From Spirochaetota bacterium (lineage in GTDB: Bacteria > Spirochaetota > Spirochaetia > Treponematales > Treponemataceae): a stretch of 64,000 nt of DNA. Of this stretch, positions 1 through 9,310 are shown piece by piece (the stretch's first letter is position 1; every line of letters starts with the position of its first letter). The notes beneath the pieces were generated by a model. It had not been told where the DNA came from and did no database searches. It saw nothing but the letters and a program-made list of their open reading frames with translations. The stretch is taken from assembly GCA_023393015.1 (NCBI GenBank), contig JAEWMY010000042.1, forward strand, positions 1 through 64,000. The letters run 5' to 3'. The position numbers were made by a program, and so were the translations under genes.

Positions 1-24
1 CTCAAGTTCTTTGATACCCGGCAT
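1..24 (-). CDS. Possible 5' end of a gene running off the left edge
   Basis: Eight codons (MPGIKELE) read leftward from an ATG at 24 and leave the window. An AGGGA sequence lies 4 bases before the ATG, and a TATACT box lies about 30 bases upstream on the same strand (near 53-58). Too little is visible to name the product. The start is plausible but unproven. Confidence 0.35.
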
Positions 25-238
25 TGCTTCCCTGATCGAATCGTATTCAGTATATCATCGGTTTTTCGCGTCGCCACTTTACCGGGGAACGGTACCCGCC
101 GTCTTTTTTCCGTTACAACGGGGGGTATCTCAAGATTTTGCAGGATAATCCGACAATTGTAAAGAACTACCGACCGCGACGACCCGATCCCCTACGGAAC
201 GACGCCGTCGCACAGTCCCATGATTTCGGCGGAGAACG
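25..238. other. Intergenic region, no gene seen
   Basis: This stretch lies between the possible leftward gene and the rightward gene at 239, so it should hold divergent promoters. On the minus strand TATACT near 53-58 is a candidate -10 box. On the plus strand the only clear element is the GGAG sequence just upstream of the ATG at 239. Nothing else was recognised. Confidence 0.4.
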
Positions 239-970
239 ATGAAAAAAGCACTAATCCTCGCCGCGGCGCTTTGCGCTGCCGCGACGGGAGCGACGGCGGC
301 GGGTATCGAGACCGTCGCGTACAACGAACTCGTCATGTCCATCTCCCGGGCGAAGGCCCCGGTCGTCTCCGGGAGGTTCGTCGTCTTTACGGCCGAGGGC
401 ACTGCCCGTCACGCGGGCATATCCTTCGAACACGAGAACTACGGCCGGATACATTCTCTCAAGCGGCTTACGAGACTCGACGAGTCGGGGAAGCCCCGGA
501 TCGACGAAACGAGCGAACGAGTTGACTCCGTGCTCTTTTACATAGCTGAGATTCCCCCATCGGTCGACAAGCTCCGGTATCGGATGGTTATTGACGGCCT
601 GTGGACGGTCGACCCCCTCAACGAGGCGACCGAATACGACTACGACAACGGGATGCGCGTCTCGACCGTCGCGGTCGAGCGATACGAGCAGTTCAGGACG
701 AAAGACGTCAGCGGCGGCCTCGTGAGGTTCGCGTGCGAGGCGCGAGCCGGCTCGTCGATACGACTCGCGGGTTCCTTCAACAACTGGGATCCGTTCATGT
801 ACGATATGGAAGAGATCGCGCCGGGACGCTACGAGATTTACCTGCCCCTTCCGAGGGGAACCTGGTACTACGCCTTCTTCGAGGGGATGAGCCAGATTCC
901 CGACGCCGCGAACGACGAGCGCGTCTATACGAAGGACGGACGCGTTGCCTCGGTGGTACGGGTCGACTGA
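239..970 (+). CDS. Secreted protein with glycogen-binding (CBM48/AMPK-type) E-set domain
   Basis: This 243-residue protein begins with a signal peptide (about residues 1-20, ending ATA-A). The C-terminal part (about 160-243) has the hallmark SSIRLAGSFNNWDPF at 172-186, followed by a turn and WYYAFFEG. This is the pattern of the AMPK/CBM48 glycogen-binding immunoglobulin-like fold. An earlier stretch (about 111-146, RYRMVIDGLWTVDPLN) resembles the end of a second such unit, so there may be two tandem E-set domains. No catalytic domain is present. A role in binding alpha-glucan in the periplasm or at the envelope is inference. It converges with the next gene across an imperfect GGTCGAC inverted repeat with no T-tract. 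Confidence 0.75.
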   Translation: MKKALILAAALCAAATGATAAGIETVAYNELVMSISRAKAPVVSGRFVVFTAEGTARHAGISFEHENYGRIHSLKRLTRLDESGKPRIDETSERVDSVLFYIAEIPPSVDKLRYRMVIDGLWTVDPLNEATEYDYDNGMRVSTVAVERYEQFRTKDVSGGLVRFACEARAGSSIRLAGSFNNWDPFMYDMEEIAPGRYEIYLPLPRGTWYYAFFEGMSQIPDAANDERVYTKDGRVASVVRVD

Positions 971-985
971 CGCCGGTCGACCGGG

Positions 986-2452
986 TCAGCCCTTCTTCCG
1001 CTCGAGCGCGACCTTCATCGCGTTGTACGCCCCGTCGTATATTCCGTCCTTCTTGTTCCTCACGATATGCGAGCAATAGAGTTCCAGAAGATCGCCGTCC
1101 TCGACGAGCATTTTTAGTATGCGATGAAGGCCCGTAACCGAGGCGGTTTCGATCGTCCCGTCGCCGATCTCGGCGCCCCGGATTGCGCCCCACGCCTCGT
1201 GCCTGCCGACGCGCTGGATGAAAAGCTTCGGCACGGGATAGAACGAAAGCTCGCTCGGCTTGGTGACCATCACGTCGCATACCCGCATCAACAGGTTCGT
1301 GGCGTACACGGCGCAGTAGAAATCCTCGTGCAGGAACACGTGAACTCCCGAAATCTTCGACACCGCCGCCTCGTCGATGAAAGCCCGCGACTCCTTCCAG
1401 TCGGAGTGGAGCGTCCATTTGATGCCGTCCGCGCGGAGCATCGCCTCGAGCTCCGCCCACCGGCCCTTGTGATCGCCCATGTTGACGAATAGAGAGACCT
1501 TGCCGCCTTCGATGGCGTCCTTGCACGTGCGGGCGATGTCCGCGAAACGGAGCACCTGCGCGCCCGCCCCGCCCATGGTGAGGAGAAACCGCCTCGTGCC
1601 GCCGTCGCGGATGCGCCTGACGCGCTTCTCGCAGTCTTGCTCGATCCCGGCGACTATCTCGTGGTCGACGTAGTGGCCGACCATGGTGATGTCGCTCGCG
1701 GGCATCGTGTGGTCGAGATGGAGCCCGTTTCCCATCGAATGGAAGGTGCGGTACCCCATGTAGGCCGAGGGCGACTGCACGACGTGATGGCTTCCTTCGA
1801 CGACGTGGAAGGCGAGCGGGAAGTTGTCGGGGATGATCGTGACGACGTCCGTCATGCCCGCTCCGCGGGCGGCGTGTCCGGTCCAGGGGTGCGTCGAGAA
1901 AAAGGGCATGTCGCGCGGAATGTCGCGGTAGAGCGGCACGAAGATGCGCGAGAGTGCGTCTTCCTCCACCGAGAACGAAAGCTTGCGGGCCGCGCCGTTC
2001 GTCACGTACTCCCACACGAGGGAGTTGAAGAGCTTCGAGCGCTGGGACAGGCGCGAGCCGAGGTTGTAGAGGTCCTCGAGGTACTTGATCGTCTTGCTCG
2101 CCGCGGAATCGGGAAAGGACATGAGGTCGAGCCAGTACGGGGTATGGCCCATCGAACGGGCGGCGGACGCGAGGGCGATCGCCATGCGGCAATGCCCGAA
2201 GCCCATGCGGATGGTTCCGAGCATCACGCCCTTTTCTGCGTCGATCGCGGCTCCGCCCGGGCGTTCCGACGTTCGCTCGCGCACGGTCTGTATCCCGAAA
2301 TCCTCGAAGCCGAATCCCTCGGGATAGGCTGCGAGCTCCGGGCTCTTGGCGGGATCGAAGCTGAATTTTTTCGCGTACCGCGCGAATCGCCGCTCGGCCG
2401 CGCGCACGATTTCGCGCGGGATGCTGTTTCCGTAAAGCCGTTTGTCGTCCAT
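986..2452 (-). CDS. GT-B-fold glycosyltransferase-like protein (MurG/MGDG-synthase type)
   Basis: The 488-residue product has a glycine-rich N-terminal motif, GTIRMGFGHCRMAIALASA (from about residue 79). This resembles the G-x-G-H-x-x-A loop of MurG, UgtP and monogalactosyl-diacylglycerol synthases. A C-terminal stretch (VTKPSELSFYPVPKLFIQRVG) sits where those enzymes have their donor-binding SKPGG region. No transmembrane segment is obvious. I chose the ATG at 2452 because the longer reading frame runs back into the divergent regulator gene. Divergent transcription from the WYL regulator at 2559 suggests possible control by it. A lipid or cell-wall sugar acceptor is only inferred; it could be a family of unknown function with the same fold. 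Confidence 0.55.
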   Translation of the reverse strand: MDDKRLYGNSIPREIVRAAERRFARYAKKFSFDPAKSPELAAYPEGFGFEDFGIQTVRERTSERPGGAAIDAEKGVMLGTIRMGFGHCRMAIALASAARSMGHTPYWLDLMSFPDSAASKTIKYLEDLYNLGSRLSQRSKLFNSLVWEYVTNGAARKLSFSVEEDALSRIFVPLYRDIPRDMPFFSTHPWTGHAARGAGMTDVVTIIPDNFPLAFHVVEGSHHVVQSPSAYMGYRTFHSMGNGLHLDHTMPASDITMVGHYVDHEIVAGIEQDCEKRVRRIRDGGTRRFLLTMGGAGAQVLRFADIARTCKDAIEGGKVSLFVNMGDHKGRWAELEAMLRADGIKWTLHSDWKESRAFIDEAAVSKISGVHVFLHEDFYCAVYATNLLMRVCDVMVTKPSELSFYPVPKLFIQRVGRHEAWGAIRGAEIGDGTIETASVTGLHRILKMLVEDGDLLELYCSHIVRNKKDGIYDGAYNAMKVALERKKG

Positions 2453-2558
2453 GCGGATAATAGTATCTCCGTTTGCGGAAAATGGCCAGCGGGATTTCCC
2501 GGCGGAACGGCACGCGGTATTTGCGCGAGTGTCGAGTGTCGGTGTATCATGCGTAGTA

Positions 2559-3482
2559 ATGAAAGCGGAACGGCTCCTCGCGATACTGACGATACTCCTC
2601 TCCGGCAAACGGGTTTCGGCGCGAAGCCTCGCGGAGGAACTCGAGGTTTCGGTCCGCACGGTATACCGCGACGTCGACGCCCTCGCCGAGGCGGGCATAC
2701 CGGTATACGCGACGACGGGGCGCGACGGGGGCTTCGGCCTCGTGGAGGGGTTTCGCATGACGGGCCAGACGCTCCGCACCGGCGAGGTCGGCCGGGTGCT
2801 TTCGGCCCTTGACGGCCTCTCGGGCGTATGCCCCAAAAGCGAGATCGAGAACCTGAAGCGGAAGTTCGCCCTGCTCCTCGGCGAGTCCGACAAGAAGGGG
2901 ATTCCCCGCGCGGAAAGCCGGGTATTCATCGAGCTTACGCCCTCAAGCCGCGAAAAGGACACGATCGACGCCCTGAACGAGTCCATCGCCCGGGGAACGG
3001 TCGTCCGCGTCGACTATTGCGACGCGAACGGCGCGCGGACCGAGCGGGACATAGAGCCGCTCGCCCTCGTGTTCTTCTGGCAATCCTGGTTTCTCTACGC
3101 GTGGTGCCGCCTCCGTTCCGCGTTTCGCTGTTTCCGCATCACCCGGCTCGGCTCCGTGACCCCGACCGACCTCCGCCGGTCCGCCCCGGAAGTGGACCTC
3201 TCGCTTCGCCCCTGGACCCTGCAATGGGAAGACGAACCGCTGGAGGAGGTCGCCTTCACGACGGACGCGAAGGCGCGCGGCAGGCTCGCGGAGTACTTCG
3301 ACGCCGATTGCGTCGCCGACAACGGCGACGGCCGCCTCCTCGTCCGCGCCCGCTTCCCCGTCGGGGACTGGTTCCTCTCCTGGCTCACGGGTTTGCCGGG
3401 GGCCGTTTCCGTCGTCGAGCCGAGGGCCCTTCGGGAACGCCTCCTCGCGCATGCCCGCGAAATCGCGGCGGCGAATTCGTGA
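2559..3482 (+). CDS. HTH/WYL-domain transcriptional regulator (YafY-like)
   Basis: This is a 307-residue protein. Residues 1-60 form a DeoR/HTH_11-type winged helix (SARSLAEELEVSVRTVYRDVDALAEAGIPV), followed by the conserved G-R-x-GG-F linker. The second half (about 135-307) is a WYL-type ligand-sensing domain containing WFLYAWCRLR at the signature position, with a WCX-like C-terminus. Such proteins are DNA-binding regulators that respond to small ligands or nucleic acid. An in-frame extension upstream to 2442 is ignored because the ATG at 2559 begins exactly at the winged helix. It is divergent from the glycosyltransferase-like gene, a likely target. Confidence 0.85.
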   Translation: MKAERLLAILTILLSGKRVSARSLAEELEVSVRTVYRDVDALAEAGIPVYATTGRDGGFGLVEGFRMTGQTLRTGEVGRVLSALDGLSGVCPKSEIENLKRKFALLLGESDKKGIPRAESRVFIELTPSSREKDTIDALNESIARGTVVRVDYCDANGARTERDIEPLALVFFWQSWFLYAWCRLRSAFRCFRITRLGSVTPTDLRRSAPEVDLSLRPWTLQWEDEPLEEVAFTTDAKARGRLAEYFDADCVADNGDGRLLVRARFPVGDWFLSWLTGLPGAVSVVEPRALRERLLAHAREIAAANS

Positions 3483-3556
3483 AAAAGGCTGACAAAAGAT
3501 GTCAGCCATTCCGTGCGACACTCGCATCATCACGATACGAACGGAGGCATCGGAAC

Positions 3557-3889
3557 ATGGAAAAAATCCTGGCGGCGTGCGGTCTCGACTGCGCGAAATG
3601 CGGGGCGTATATCGCCTCGAAGACGAACGACGACGCGATGCGGGCGAGCGTCGCGAAGGAATGGACGAAGCAATTCAACTTCGCCTTTACCCCGGAAATG
3701 ATCAATTGTCACGGGTGCTTCGCGACGGACGGAATCCAGGTCGGCCATTGCGGCGAGTGCGAGATGCGCAAATGCGCCATCGGCAAGGGGGCGGCCAACT
3801 GCGGCGCGTGCGCGGATTACCCGTGCAAGACCGTCTCGTCGTTCCACGAGATGTGCCCGGAGGCGGCCGAAAACCTGCGCGGGCGATAA
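3557..3889 (+). CDS. DUF3795 cysteine-rich protein
   Basis: This small protein (110 aa) has the DUF3795 layout: an N-terminal LAACGLDCAKCGAY motif, a central CHGC motif, and a C-terminal C-x-x-C-x-x-R-K-C / CGACADYPC cluster. The many paired cysteines suggest zinc or iron-sulfur binding, but the function of the family is not established. GGAGG lies 9 bases before the ATG at 3557, which fixes the start inside a longer open frame. It follows the WYL regulator by about 75 bases and may be cotranscribed with it. Confidence 0.8.
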   Translation: MEKILAACGLDCAKCGAYIASKTNDDAMRASVAKEWTKQFNFAFTPEMINCHGCFATDGIQVGHCGECEMRKCAIGKGAANCGACADYPCKTVSSFHEMCPEAAENLRGR

Positions 3890-3898
3890 AAACCGGAA

Positions 3899-5314
3899 TT
3901 ACGCCTCTCCGACGGACTCTCCGTCGCCGGAAAGGCCGTATTCCTTCATTTTGGTAAGAAGCGTCCGTCTCGTTATCCCGAGTTCGCCGGCGGTCCGTTC
4001 GCGGTGACCTCCGTTGCGGGCAAGGGCTGCGGCGATGGCGGCCTTCTCGGCGTCTCGTATGCTCACCGGCGCGTCGCGTATGCTCACCGGCGCGCCACGT
4101 ATGCTCACCGACGCGCCACGTCCCTCCGGCGCGCCGTCCCGGGCCGATCTATCCGGGAATCCGAGATCGGCCGGACGCACGAGCGGGCCGTCGCAGAGGA
4201 TCACCGCCCGCTCGACCGCGTTTTCGAGCTCCCGGATATTGCCCGGATACCGGTACGCGGCCAAACGAGAGAGGGCGTCGTCGTCGAATGCCGTCACGGC
4301 CTTTCCCGTCTCCCGCGCGAACCGCGAGAGGAACATCCCGGCGAGCGGGAGGATATCCTCGCGGCGGTCGCGGAGCGGCGGAAGGGCGATCCTGATCACG
4401 TTAACCCGGAAGTAGAGATCCTCGCGGAAGCGCCCTTCCCTCACCGCGGCCTCGAGATCGCGGTTCGTCGCGGCGACGATGCGCACGTCGACCGGCACGG
4501 GCCGCGAGCCCCCAACGCGGGTTATGACGCGGTCCTGCAGCACGCGGAGGAGCCGCACCTGGGCGGGAAGCGGCATCTCGCCGAGTTCGTCGAGAAAGAG
4601 CGTGCCTCCCGACGCGAGCTCGAAGTACCCCTGTCGTCTCGCGTCGGCGCCGGTAAAGGCGCCCTTCTCGTGCCCGAACAGCTCGCTTTCGACAAGGTTT
4701 TCCGGCAGGGCCCCGAGGTTGACCGGGACGAACGGCCCGTCCGCGCGGGTCGAGCGACGGTGAATCTCCCGAGCCACGACTTCCTTGCCGGTTCCGCTTT
4801 CCCCCGTTATAAGGACGGTCGAGGAGATCGGCGCCACCTTCCCGACGAGCTCGCCGACGGCGCGCATCGCGGGAGAATCCCCGAGCCAGGCGCCGCCCGA
4901 AAGCCTCCGGCCGATCTCCGCCATGCGGACGAGATTCCTTCCCGACACGGCGCGCTCGAGGCGCACGGCGAGTTCGGCGGGATCGAAGGGTTTCACGAGA
5001 TAATCGACGGCGCCGCGCTTCATGGCCTCTACGGCGTCCGCGACGCCTCCGTGCGCGCTCATCATCACGAGGGGAAGCGAGGGCCATTCGGCGAGTATGG
5101 CCGACAGGAGCTCGAGCCCGTCCATCCCGGGCAGGCGCAGGTCGAGAACCGCCGCGTCGAAGACGCTCGAGCCGAGAAGCGCGAGGGCGGCCGGCCCGTC
5201 TTCCGCGAGCTCGCAGTCGAAACCCTCGAGGGCCAGGTACTCCCCGAGCGATTCGCGCAAATTCTTTTCGTCGTCGACGACGAGGATTCTCGTCCGGCGT
5301 TCACCTTCCATCAT
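3899..5314 (-). CDS. Sigma-54-dependent NtrC-family response regulator
   Basis: This is a 471-residue three-domain regulator. The receiver domain (about 9-125) has acidic pair D14/D15, phosphoacceptor D58 and K108. The AAA+ domain has Walker A GESGTGKE at 171-178 and the sigma-54 contact loop GAFTGA at 218-223. The C-terminal Fis-type helix-turn-helix includes RTAGELGITRRTLLTKMKEYGL. It should activate sigma-54 promoters when phosphorylated by the kinase encoded 9 bases upstream. The linker before the helix-turn-helix carries three tandem copies of a seven-residue unit (x-x-VSIRx; DNA about 4058-4120). A second ATG at 5311 has better spacing from GGAGG and is an equally good start. Confidence 0.92.
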   Translation of the reverse strand: MMEGERRTRILVVDDEKNLRESLGEYLALEGFDCELAEDGPAALALLGSSVFDAAVLDLRLPGMDGLELLSAILAEWPSLPLVMMSAHGGVADAVEAMKRGAVDYLVKPFDPAELAVRLERAVSGRNLVRMAEIGRRLSGGAWLGDSPAMRAVGELVGKVAPISSTVLITGESGTGKEVVAREIHRRSTRADGPFVPVNLGALPENLVESELFGHEKGAFTGADARRQGYFELASGGTLFLDELGEMPLPAQVRLLRVLQDRVITRVGGSRPVPVDVRIVAATNRDLEAAVREGRFREDLYFRVNVIRIALPPLRDRREDILPLAGMFLSRFARETGKAVTAFDDDALSRLAAYRYPGNIRELENAVERAVILCDGPLVRPADLGFPDRSARDGAPEGRGASVSIRGAPVSIRDAPVSIRDAEKAAIAAALARNGGHRERTAGELGITRRTLLTKMKEYGLSGDGESVGEA

Positions 5315-5323
5315 CGACCTCCC

Positions 5324-6718
5324 TCATGTACGCGCCGGCGCGCCGGTCGCGATCGGCACGGTCGCGGTAAAGACGCTTCCGCCGCCCGGCCGCTCGGCGT
5401 ATTCGAGCGTCCCCCCGGCAAGCTCCATGTAGCGGCGGGAAAGCGCGAGCCCTATACCCGAGCCTTTCGGCTTTGTCGTGAAAAACGGGGTAAAGAGGCT
5501 CGCCCTGTGTTCGGGCGCGACGCCCCCGCCGCGATCGGCGACCGTGAAAGCGGCGGCGCCCTGGCGAATCGCGAGAGAAAGGGTCGGCATTTCCGCCGAA
5601 CCCGATTCAAGCGCGTTCGCGAGGAGGTTGTCGAGGGTTTGCACGAGCCGATCGGGATCGACGCGGACGACGACTTCGGCGACATCGGCGATTCCGCCGA
5701 CCTTGCCGTCGGCGCCGGCCGCGCCGCGCTCGACGCGCACCCGACCCGCGTACCGTTCGGCGCACCGCTCGAGCATCCCGACGGCGGACACGAGCCGGGG
5801 CGTCCCCTCGGAATTCCGCAAGAAGTCCCGCAGGCGGTCGGTTAGCTGCGCGAGCCGGGCCGTTTCCTCCTCGATGACGGAGACGTTCCTTCTATACGTT
5901 TCCGGCAGGGTCTTTGCGAGCGTGGCGCATTGCACGCGAATCACGCCGAGTGGATTCTTGATCTCGTGCGCGAGCGTCCGCGCGGCCTCGCCGAGCTGGA
6001 CGAGATGGGCGTTCTCGGCCTCGCGCGCGCGGTAACGCGCGACCTTGCGCGAATAAACGAGGGCGAGCGCGAGGCTCGCGACGAACACCGCAATCAGGGC
6101 CGTAAGGGACAGGAACCTGAGCCTGCGGACTCGCAGAAACGATTCCATCGCGACATCCGCGAATACGTACCGCCCCATGTGTCCCGCCATTCCGCCCGCG
6201 CGCGGACGCTTGAAGGGAGGCGCGTCCGCCATCCTCCGGCCGGGAAGGGCCCTCGCCTCGGGGAGCAGCTCTCCCATGAGGCGGTCGTCGGCCACGCGCG
6301 GCTCGTCGTCGGGAAAGCCGAACATCCCGTGCCGCATGCGCGTGCCGGGCATCGCCCCCATCCTGCGGACGATGACGACAGAACGGTCACGGACGCGCGC
6401 GAGGGCGGAGTCGGCGACGCGCGAGGGATTCTCGAGCGAGACGGGGGCGGTTCCCCAACGGTACAGGGCGTCTCCGGAGGCGGAATAGACGCCGAAACCG
6501 TTCAAGTCCTCACGGAGCGAGGGATCGAACGAGGGATCGAAGGCGTAGAGGTCCAATACGCCGGTCATGACGCGATACGCGTGGAACTCCGCCTCGCGCC
6601 GGTACCTGGTCGACGACTGTCCGACAAGGAGGACGGCGAACGAAAGCGAAAGCGCGACCGCGACGAGAATCCCCGTCGCGACCACGCGATTTTGAACGGT
6701 ATGCCTCGCGGCCTTCAT
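5324..6718 (-). CDS. Membrane sensor histidine kinase, partner of the NtrC-type regulator
   Basis: The 464-residue kinase has a TM segment at about 12-33, a periplasmic region (about 34-200) rich in Met/Arg (MRHGMFGFPDD), a second TM at 202-222, and a HisKA domain with the H-box LAHEIKNPLG (His251). The HATPase domain ends with GSGIGLALSRRYMELAGGTLEY. It most resembles NtrB/ZraS/AtoS-type kinases that work with sigma-54 activators. The downstream regulator starts 9 bases after its stop, so the pair is an operon. The methionine- and histidine-containing sensor region could bind metal, as ZraS does, but this is speculative. Confidence 0.9.
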   Translation of the reverse strand: MKAARHTVQNRVVATGILVAVALSLSFAVLLVGQSSTRYRREAEFHAYRVMTGVLDLYAFDPSFDPSLREDLNGFGVYSASGDALYRWGTAPVSLENPSRVADSALARVRDRSVVIVRRMGAMPGTRMRHGMFGFPDDEPRVADDRLMGELLPEARALPGRRMADAPPFKRPRAGGMAGHMGRYVFADVAMESFLRVRRLRFLSLTALIAVFVASLALALVYSRKVARYRAREAENAHLVQLGEAARTLAHEIKNPLGVIRVQCATLAKTLPETYRRNVSVIEEETARLAQLTDRLRDFLRNSEGTPRLVSAVGMLERCAERYAGRVRVERGAAGADGKVGGIADVAEVVVRVDPDRLVQTLDNLLANALESGSAEMPTLSLAIRQGAAAFTVADRGGGVAPEHRASLFTPFFTTKPKGSGIGLALSRRYMELAGGTLEYAERPGGGSVFTATVPIATGAPART

Positions 6719-6814
6719 CTTTCGGACTCCATACGCTTCAGTGTATCCCGCAAACGACCCGGTCGCAAGGACGCGCCGGCTTCGGTCGGCGCGTCGCGAA
6801 CCGGGTCGCCGGAA

Positions 6815-7315
6815 TCAGCGCTGGCCCCGACGATCGCCCTGGCGGTCGTCCCGGCGGTCACCCCGGCGGTCATCGCGGCGGTCAAATCGATCGCAACGGT
6901 TTCGGCCGCCGAACCGATCACGCCTACCGTCCGGTCCGCACCCGTCGCCGAATCCCGGTCCGCGGCCGCGCCTGGCCACGTTCGACAGATCGAGTTCCTT
7001 TCCGTTCGCCCATGCCCTGGTCGGCACGATCATCTTCGTCTTGTCGCCGTCGCCGTCACCGGGTCCGTCAAAGTCGCGGCCATCGACGACGAAGCCCTCG
7101 ACCTTCAGGCTATCCCCGACCTTGAGGCCCTGTTCCCAGGCAACCTGGTAAAAGGGTCCGGGGGGCAAGGCCCACGAGTCCTTGCCGTCCGACAGCGTCG
7201 GAATCGACTCGACGATAGCGAGCTTTCCCTCGACGGTACGGGTCTCGCGCGCCCCGTTCGCGAAGACGACGGCCGCGGCGACGATCATTCCAAAAATCGC
7301 AAGTGTCTTTTTCAT
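6815..7315 (-). CDS. Secreted protein with Asp/Arg-rich low-complexity tail
   Basis: This 166-residue protein starts with a signal peptide (MKKTLAIFGMIVAAAVVFANG, lacking a Cys). A compact domain follows (about 25-105: RTVEGKLAIVESIPTLSDG, LKVGDSLKVEGFVVDGR) that looks like a small OB-like or DUF5666-like beta domain. The last 50 or so residues are almost all Arg, Asp and Gly (RRDDRRGDRRDD pattern). It lies just upstream of the two-component kinase gene and could be one of its targets. The ATG at 7315 is chosen over an upstream in-frame one because GGAGT precedes it and the signal peptide begins there. Function unknown. Confidence 0.6.
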   Translation of the reverse strand: MKKTLAIFGMIVAAAVVFANGARETRTVEGKLAIVESIPTLSDGKDSWALPPGPFYQVAWEQGLKVGDSLKVEGFVVDGRDFDGPGDGDGDKTKMIVPTRAWANGKELDLSNVARRGRGPGFGDGCGPDGRRDRFGGRNRCDRFDRRDDRRGDRRDDRQGDRRGQR

Positions 7316-7555
7316 GTCATACTCCTCGGGTATCCGCATGAGGTACCCGCCAATACACAGCAAGAAGCGTGCCAACTCCGACTCTTTCCCGGCGCGCATG
7401 ACGGAATCGCCATTAAGCCGCGATTTTACCGAACGAAATGCGGGTGCGGGATATTCGCGCCGCATGCGATCGGAACGTACCGCGCGAACCCGCGCGGGAA
7501 AAAAATACCCGCGCGGGAAATTTCTGCCCTTCCTTAAATCGATCTTATATGTTGT

Positions 7556-7584
7556 TTGACAAAAAGTATGAGGAACCGGATAAT
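7556..7584 (+). promoter_or_regulatory. Sigma-70-type promoter of the 7TM-DISM GGDEF gene
   Basis: TTGACA at 7556-7561, a 17-base spacer and GATAAT at 7579-7584 form a near-consensus promoter. It places the transcript start near 7591, inside the longer reading frame, and so supports translation from the ATG at 7606. Confidence 0.7.
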
Positions 7585-7605
7585 ATCCTGATCGTACGGG
7601 TGGCG

Positions 7606-9288
7606 ATGAAACACAGACTGGATTTACTATTTTTTTCCCTCGCGGGGATGTGCATCCTCACCGGTTTTCTGGTCGCGTTTCTTCCGCGTCAGCAGACGGG
7701 CACTGTCGTCTCCGGCATCATGGAACCTTCCTTTTACGAAGACGCCTCGCACGCCGAAACGGCGGAATCCCTGCGGGAGATGGACGGTCTCTTTCAACCG
7801 CTCGAGCGACCGGTTCTCTTCCTCAACCGAACGAAATCAGCGTGTTGGATCCGTTTCAGGATAGAATCCGCCGAGACCTCCGAGGATCGCTTTATCGAAA
7901 TCGACAACGCGAGCCTCGAGCTTATCGAGGTGTGGTTTCCGGACGGTACGCGGGAGCGGGCGGGCAAACACGTCGACGTGCGCGATAACGGGGTCAAGAC
8001 CCGCATCCGCAACGTCCCCGTTCCGGACGGGATCGACCCTTCCGCGTACACGTACATGCGCGTGCGCACGAATACCATCATGTTCGTTCCCCTCGCGCTC
8101 GTGACGGCGCGGGAAGCGCTCGAACGCTCGTTCCGGACGAACCTCATTTTCGGCGTCTTTTTCGGCATCATCCTCGCGATCATCTTCATCAACCTGTTTT
8201 CCTATATGGTGATACGGAACAGGCATTTCCTCGTGTACCTTTGCTATCTCGTGTCGCTCCTGGTCTACCACCTCGTCGTGCACGGTTTCATGTATTACGT
8301 TCCCATGCCGCCCCAGGTTCACGAGGCCCTCTTGTGGCTCAGCCTCGCGGGTTTCGGCGTCTCGATGATGGTATTCGCCAAGCGGTTCCTCTTCCTCAAG
8401 GAACGCCTCCCCGCGGTCAACACGATCCTCGACGTCAACATCGGCCTCTTCCTCGTGCAAACGGCCCTCGGACTCTCGATGCAGACGTATCTCGCGAACC
8501 AGATAGCCTATATAACCGGCTTCGTCGTCCCGATCGTCATCATGGCGACGACGGTCAAGCTCTACGTGTCGGGCTACCGCGAGGTGAGGTTTTACCTCAT
8601 CGCCTGGGTCGCGCTCTTCACGGGAACGACGATCTGGTCAACGGCGGCGTACGCGGAGGCACGCGTTCCCGCCAACTACTTTTTCGTCGTCGGAACGTCT
8701 ATCGATTCCCTGCTGTTCACGCTCGCGATTTTCGACCTCCTCCGCAAGGAACTCAGCGAGAAGGACGTGATGCTCGAGCGGGAAAAATACTACATAAACC
8801 TGTCGCGCACCGATCCGCTCACCGGCCTTTACAACCGGCGTTACCTCAACGAGCTCATCAAGCGGCTCGAGTCCGACGGGGAGATACCGAGCGATTCCGC
8901 GCTGATCATGATCGACCTCGACAACTTCAAGACGATCAACGACACGTACGGACACCTGGCGGGAGACCTAATCCTGACGAAGACGGGGACGAAGATCAAG
9001 AAACACATCCGCAAGACCGACATCGCCTGCCGCTACGGAGGCGACGAATTCCTGGTGTTCCTTCCCGGCGCGAACGAGTCCGCCGCCCGCCTCATCGCGG
9101 AGTCGATACGGAACGACATCGTGTCGGACTGCTCCTATTCAGAGGAGGGCGCGCCGATCGCCATCACGGTCAGCATCGGCATCTCGGAAAACAGGCTCGA
9201 CGATTCCTTCGACGGCCTCTTCCTGAGGGCCGACGCGGCCCTGTATCAGGCTAAAAAAACCGGACGCGACCGCATCTCCGTCCTCTAG
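7606..9288 (+). CDS. 7TM-DISM diguanylate cyclase (GGDEF)
   Basis: This 560-residue protein has a TM segment at about 7-27, an extracytoplasmic 7TMR-DISM extracellular-type beta domain (about 40-180), seven hydrophobic segments (about 185-390), and a C-terminal GGDEF domain. The GGDEF domain contains DPLTGLYNRRYL, IDLDNFKTINDTYGH and RYGGDEFLVFLP, so all residues needed for cyclic-di-GMP synthesis are present. No inhibitory RxxD site was noted. A strong promoter within the longer open frame fixes the start at 7606. The periplasmic domain may bind carbohydrate-like ligands, as proposed for this sensor class. It appears monocistronic; the next gene is convergent. Confidence 0.9.
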   Translation: MKHRLDLLFFSLAGMCILTGFLVAFLPRQQTGTVVSGIMEPSFYEDASHAETAESLREMDGLFQPLERPVLFLNRTKSACWIRFRIESAETSEDRFIEIDNASLELIEVWFPDGTRERAGKHVDVRDNGVKTRIRNVPVPDGIDPSAYTYMRVRTNTIMFVPLALVTAREALERSFRTNLIFGVFFGIILAIIFINLFSYMVIRNRHFLVYLCYLVSLLVYHLVVHGFMYYVPMPPQVHEALLWLSLAGFGVSMMVFAKRFLFLKERLPAVNTILDVNIGLFLVQTALGLSMQTYLANQIAYITGFVVPIVIMATTVKLYVSGYREVRFYLIAWVALFTGTTIWSTAAYAEARVPANYFFVVGTSIDSLLFTLAIFDLLRKELSEKDVMLEREKYYINLSRTDPLTGLYNRRYLNELIKRLESDGEIPSDSALIMIDLDNFKTINDTYGHLAGDLILTKTGTKIKKHIRKTDIACRYGGDEFLVFLPGANESAARLIAESIRNDIVSDCSYSEEGAPIAITVSIGISENRLDDSFDGLFLRADAALYQAKKTGRDRISVL

Positions 9289-9310
9289 CCGCCCGCGCCG
9301 GCCGGGCCCG

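Noticed and set aside
1637..2812. Long plus-strand frame of 391 codons opposite the glycosyltransferase-like gene
   Set aside because: Shadow of the minus-strand gene with typical Arg/Gly/His-rich composition; such frames are frequent in GC-rich DNA.
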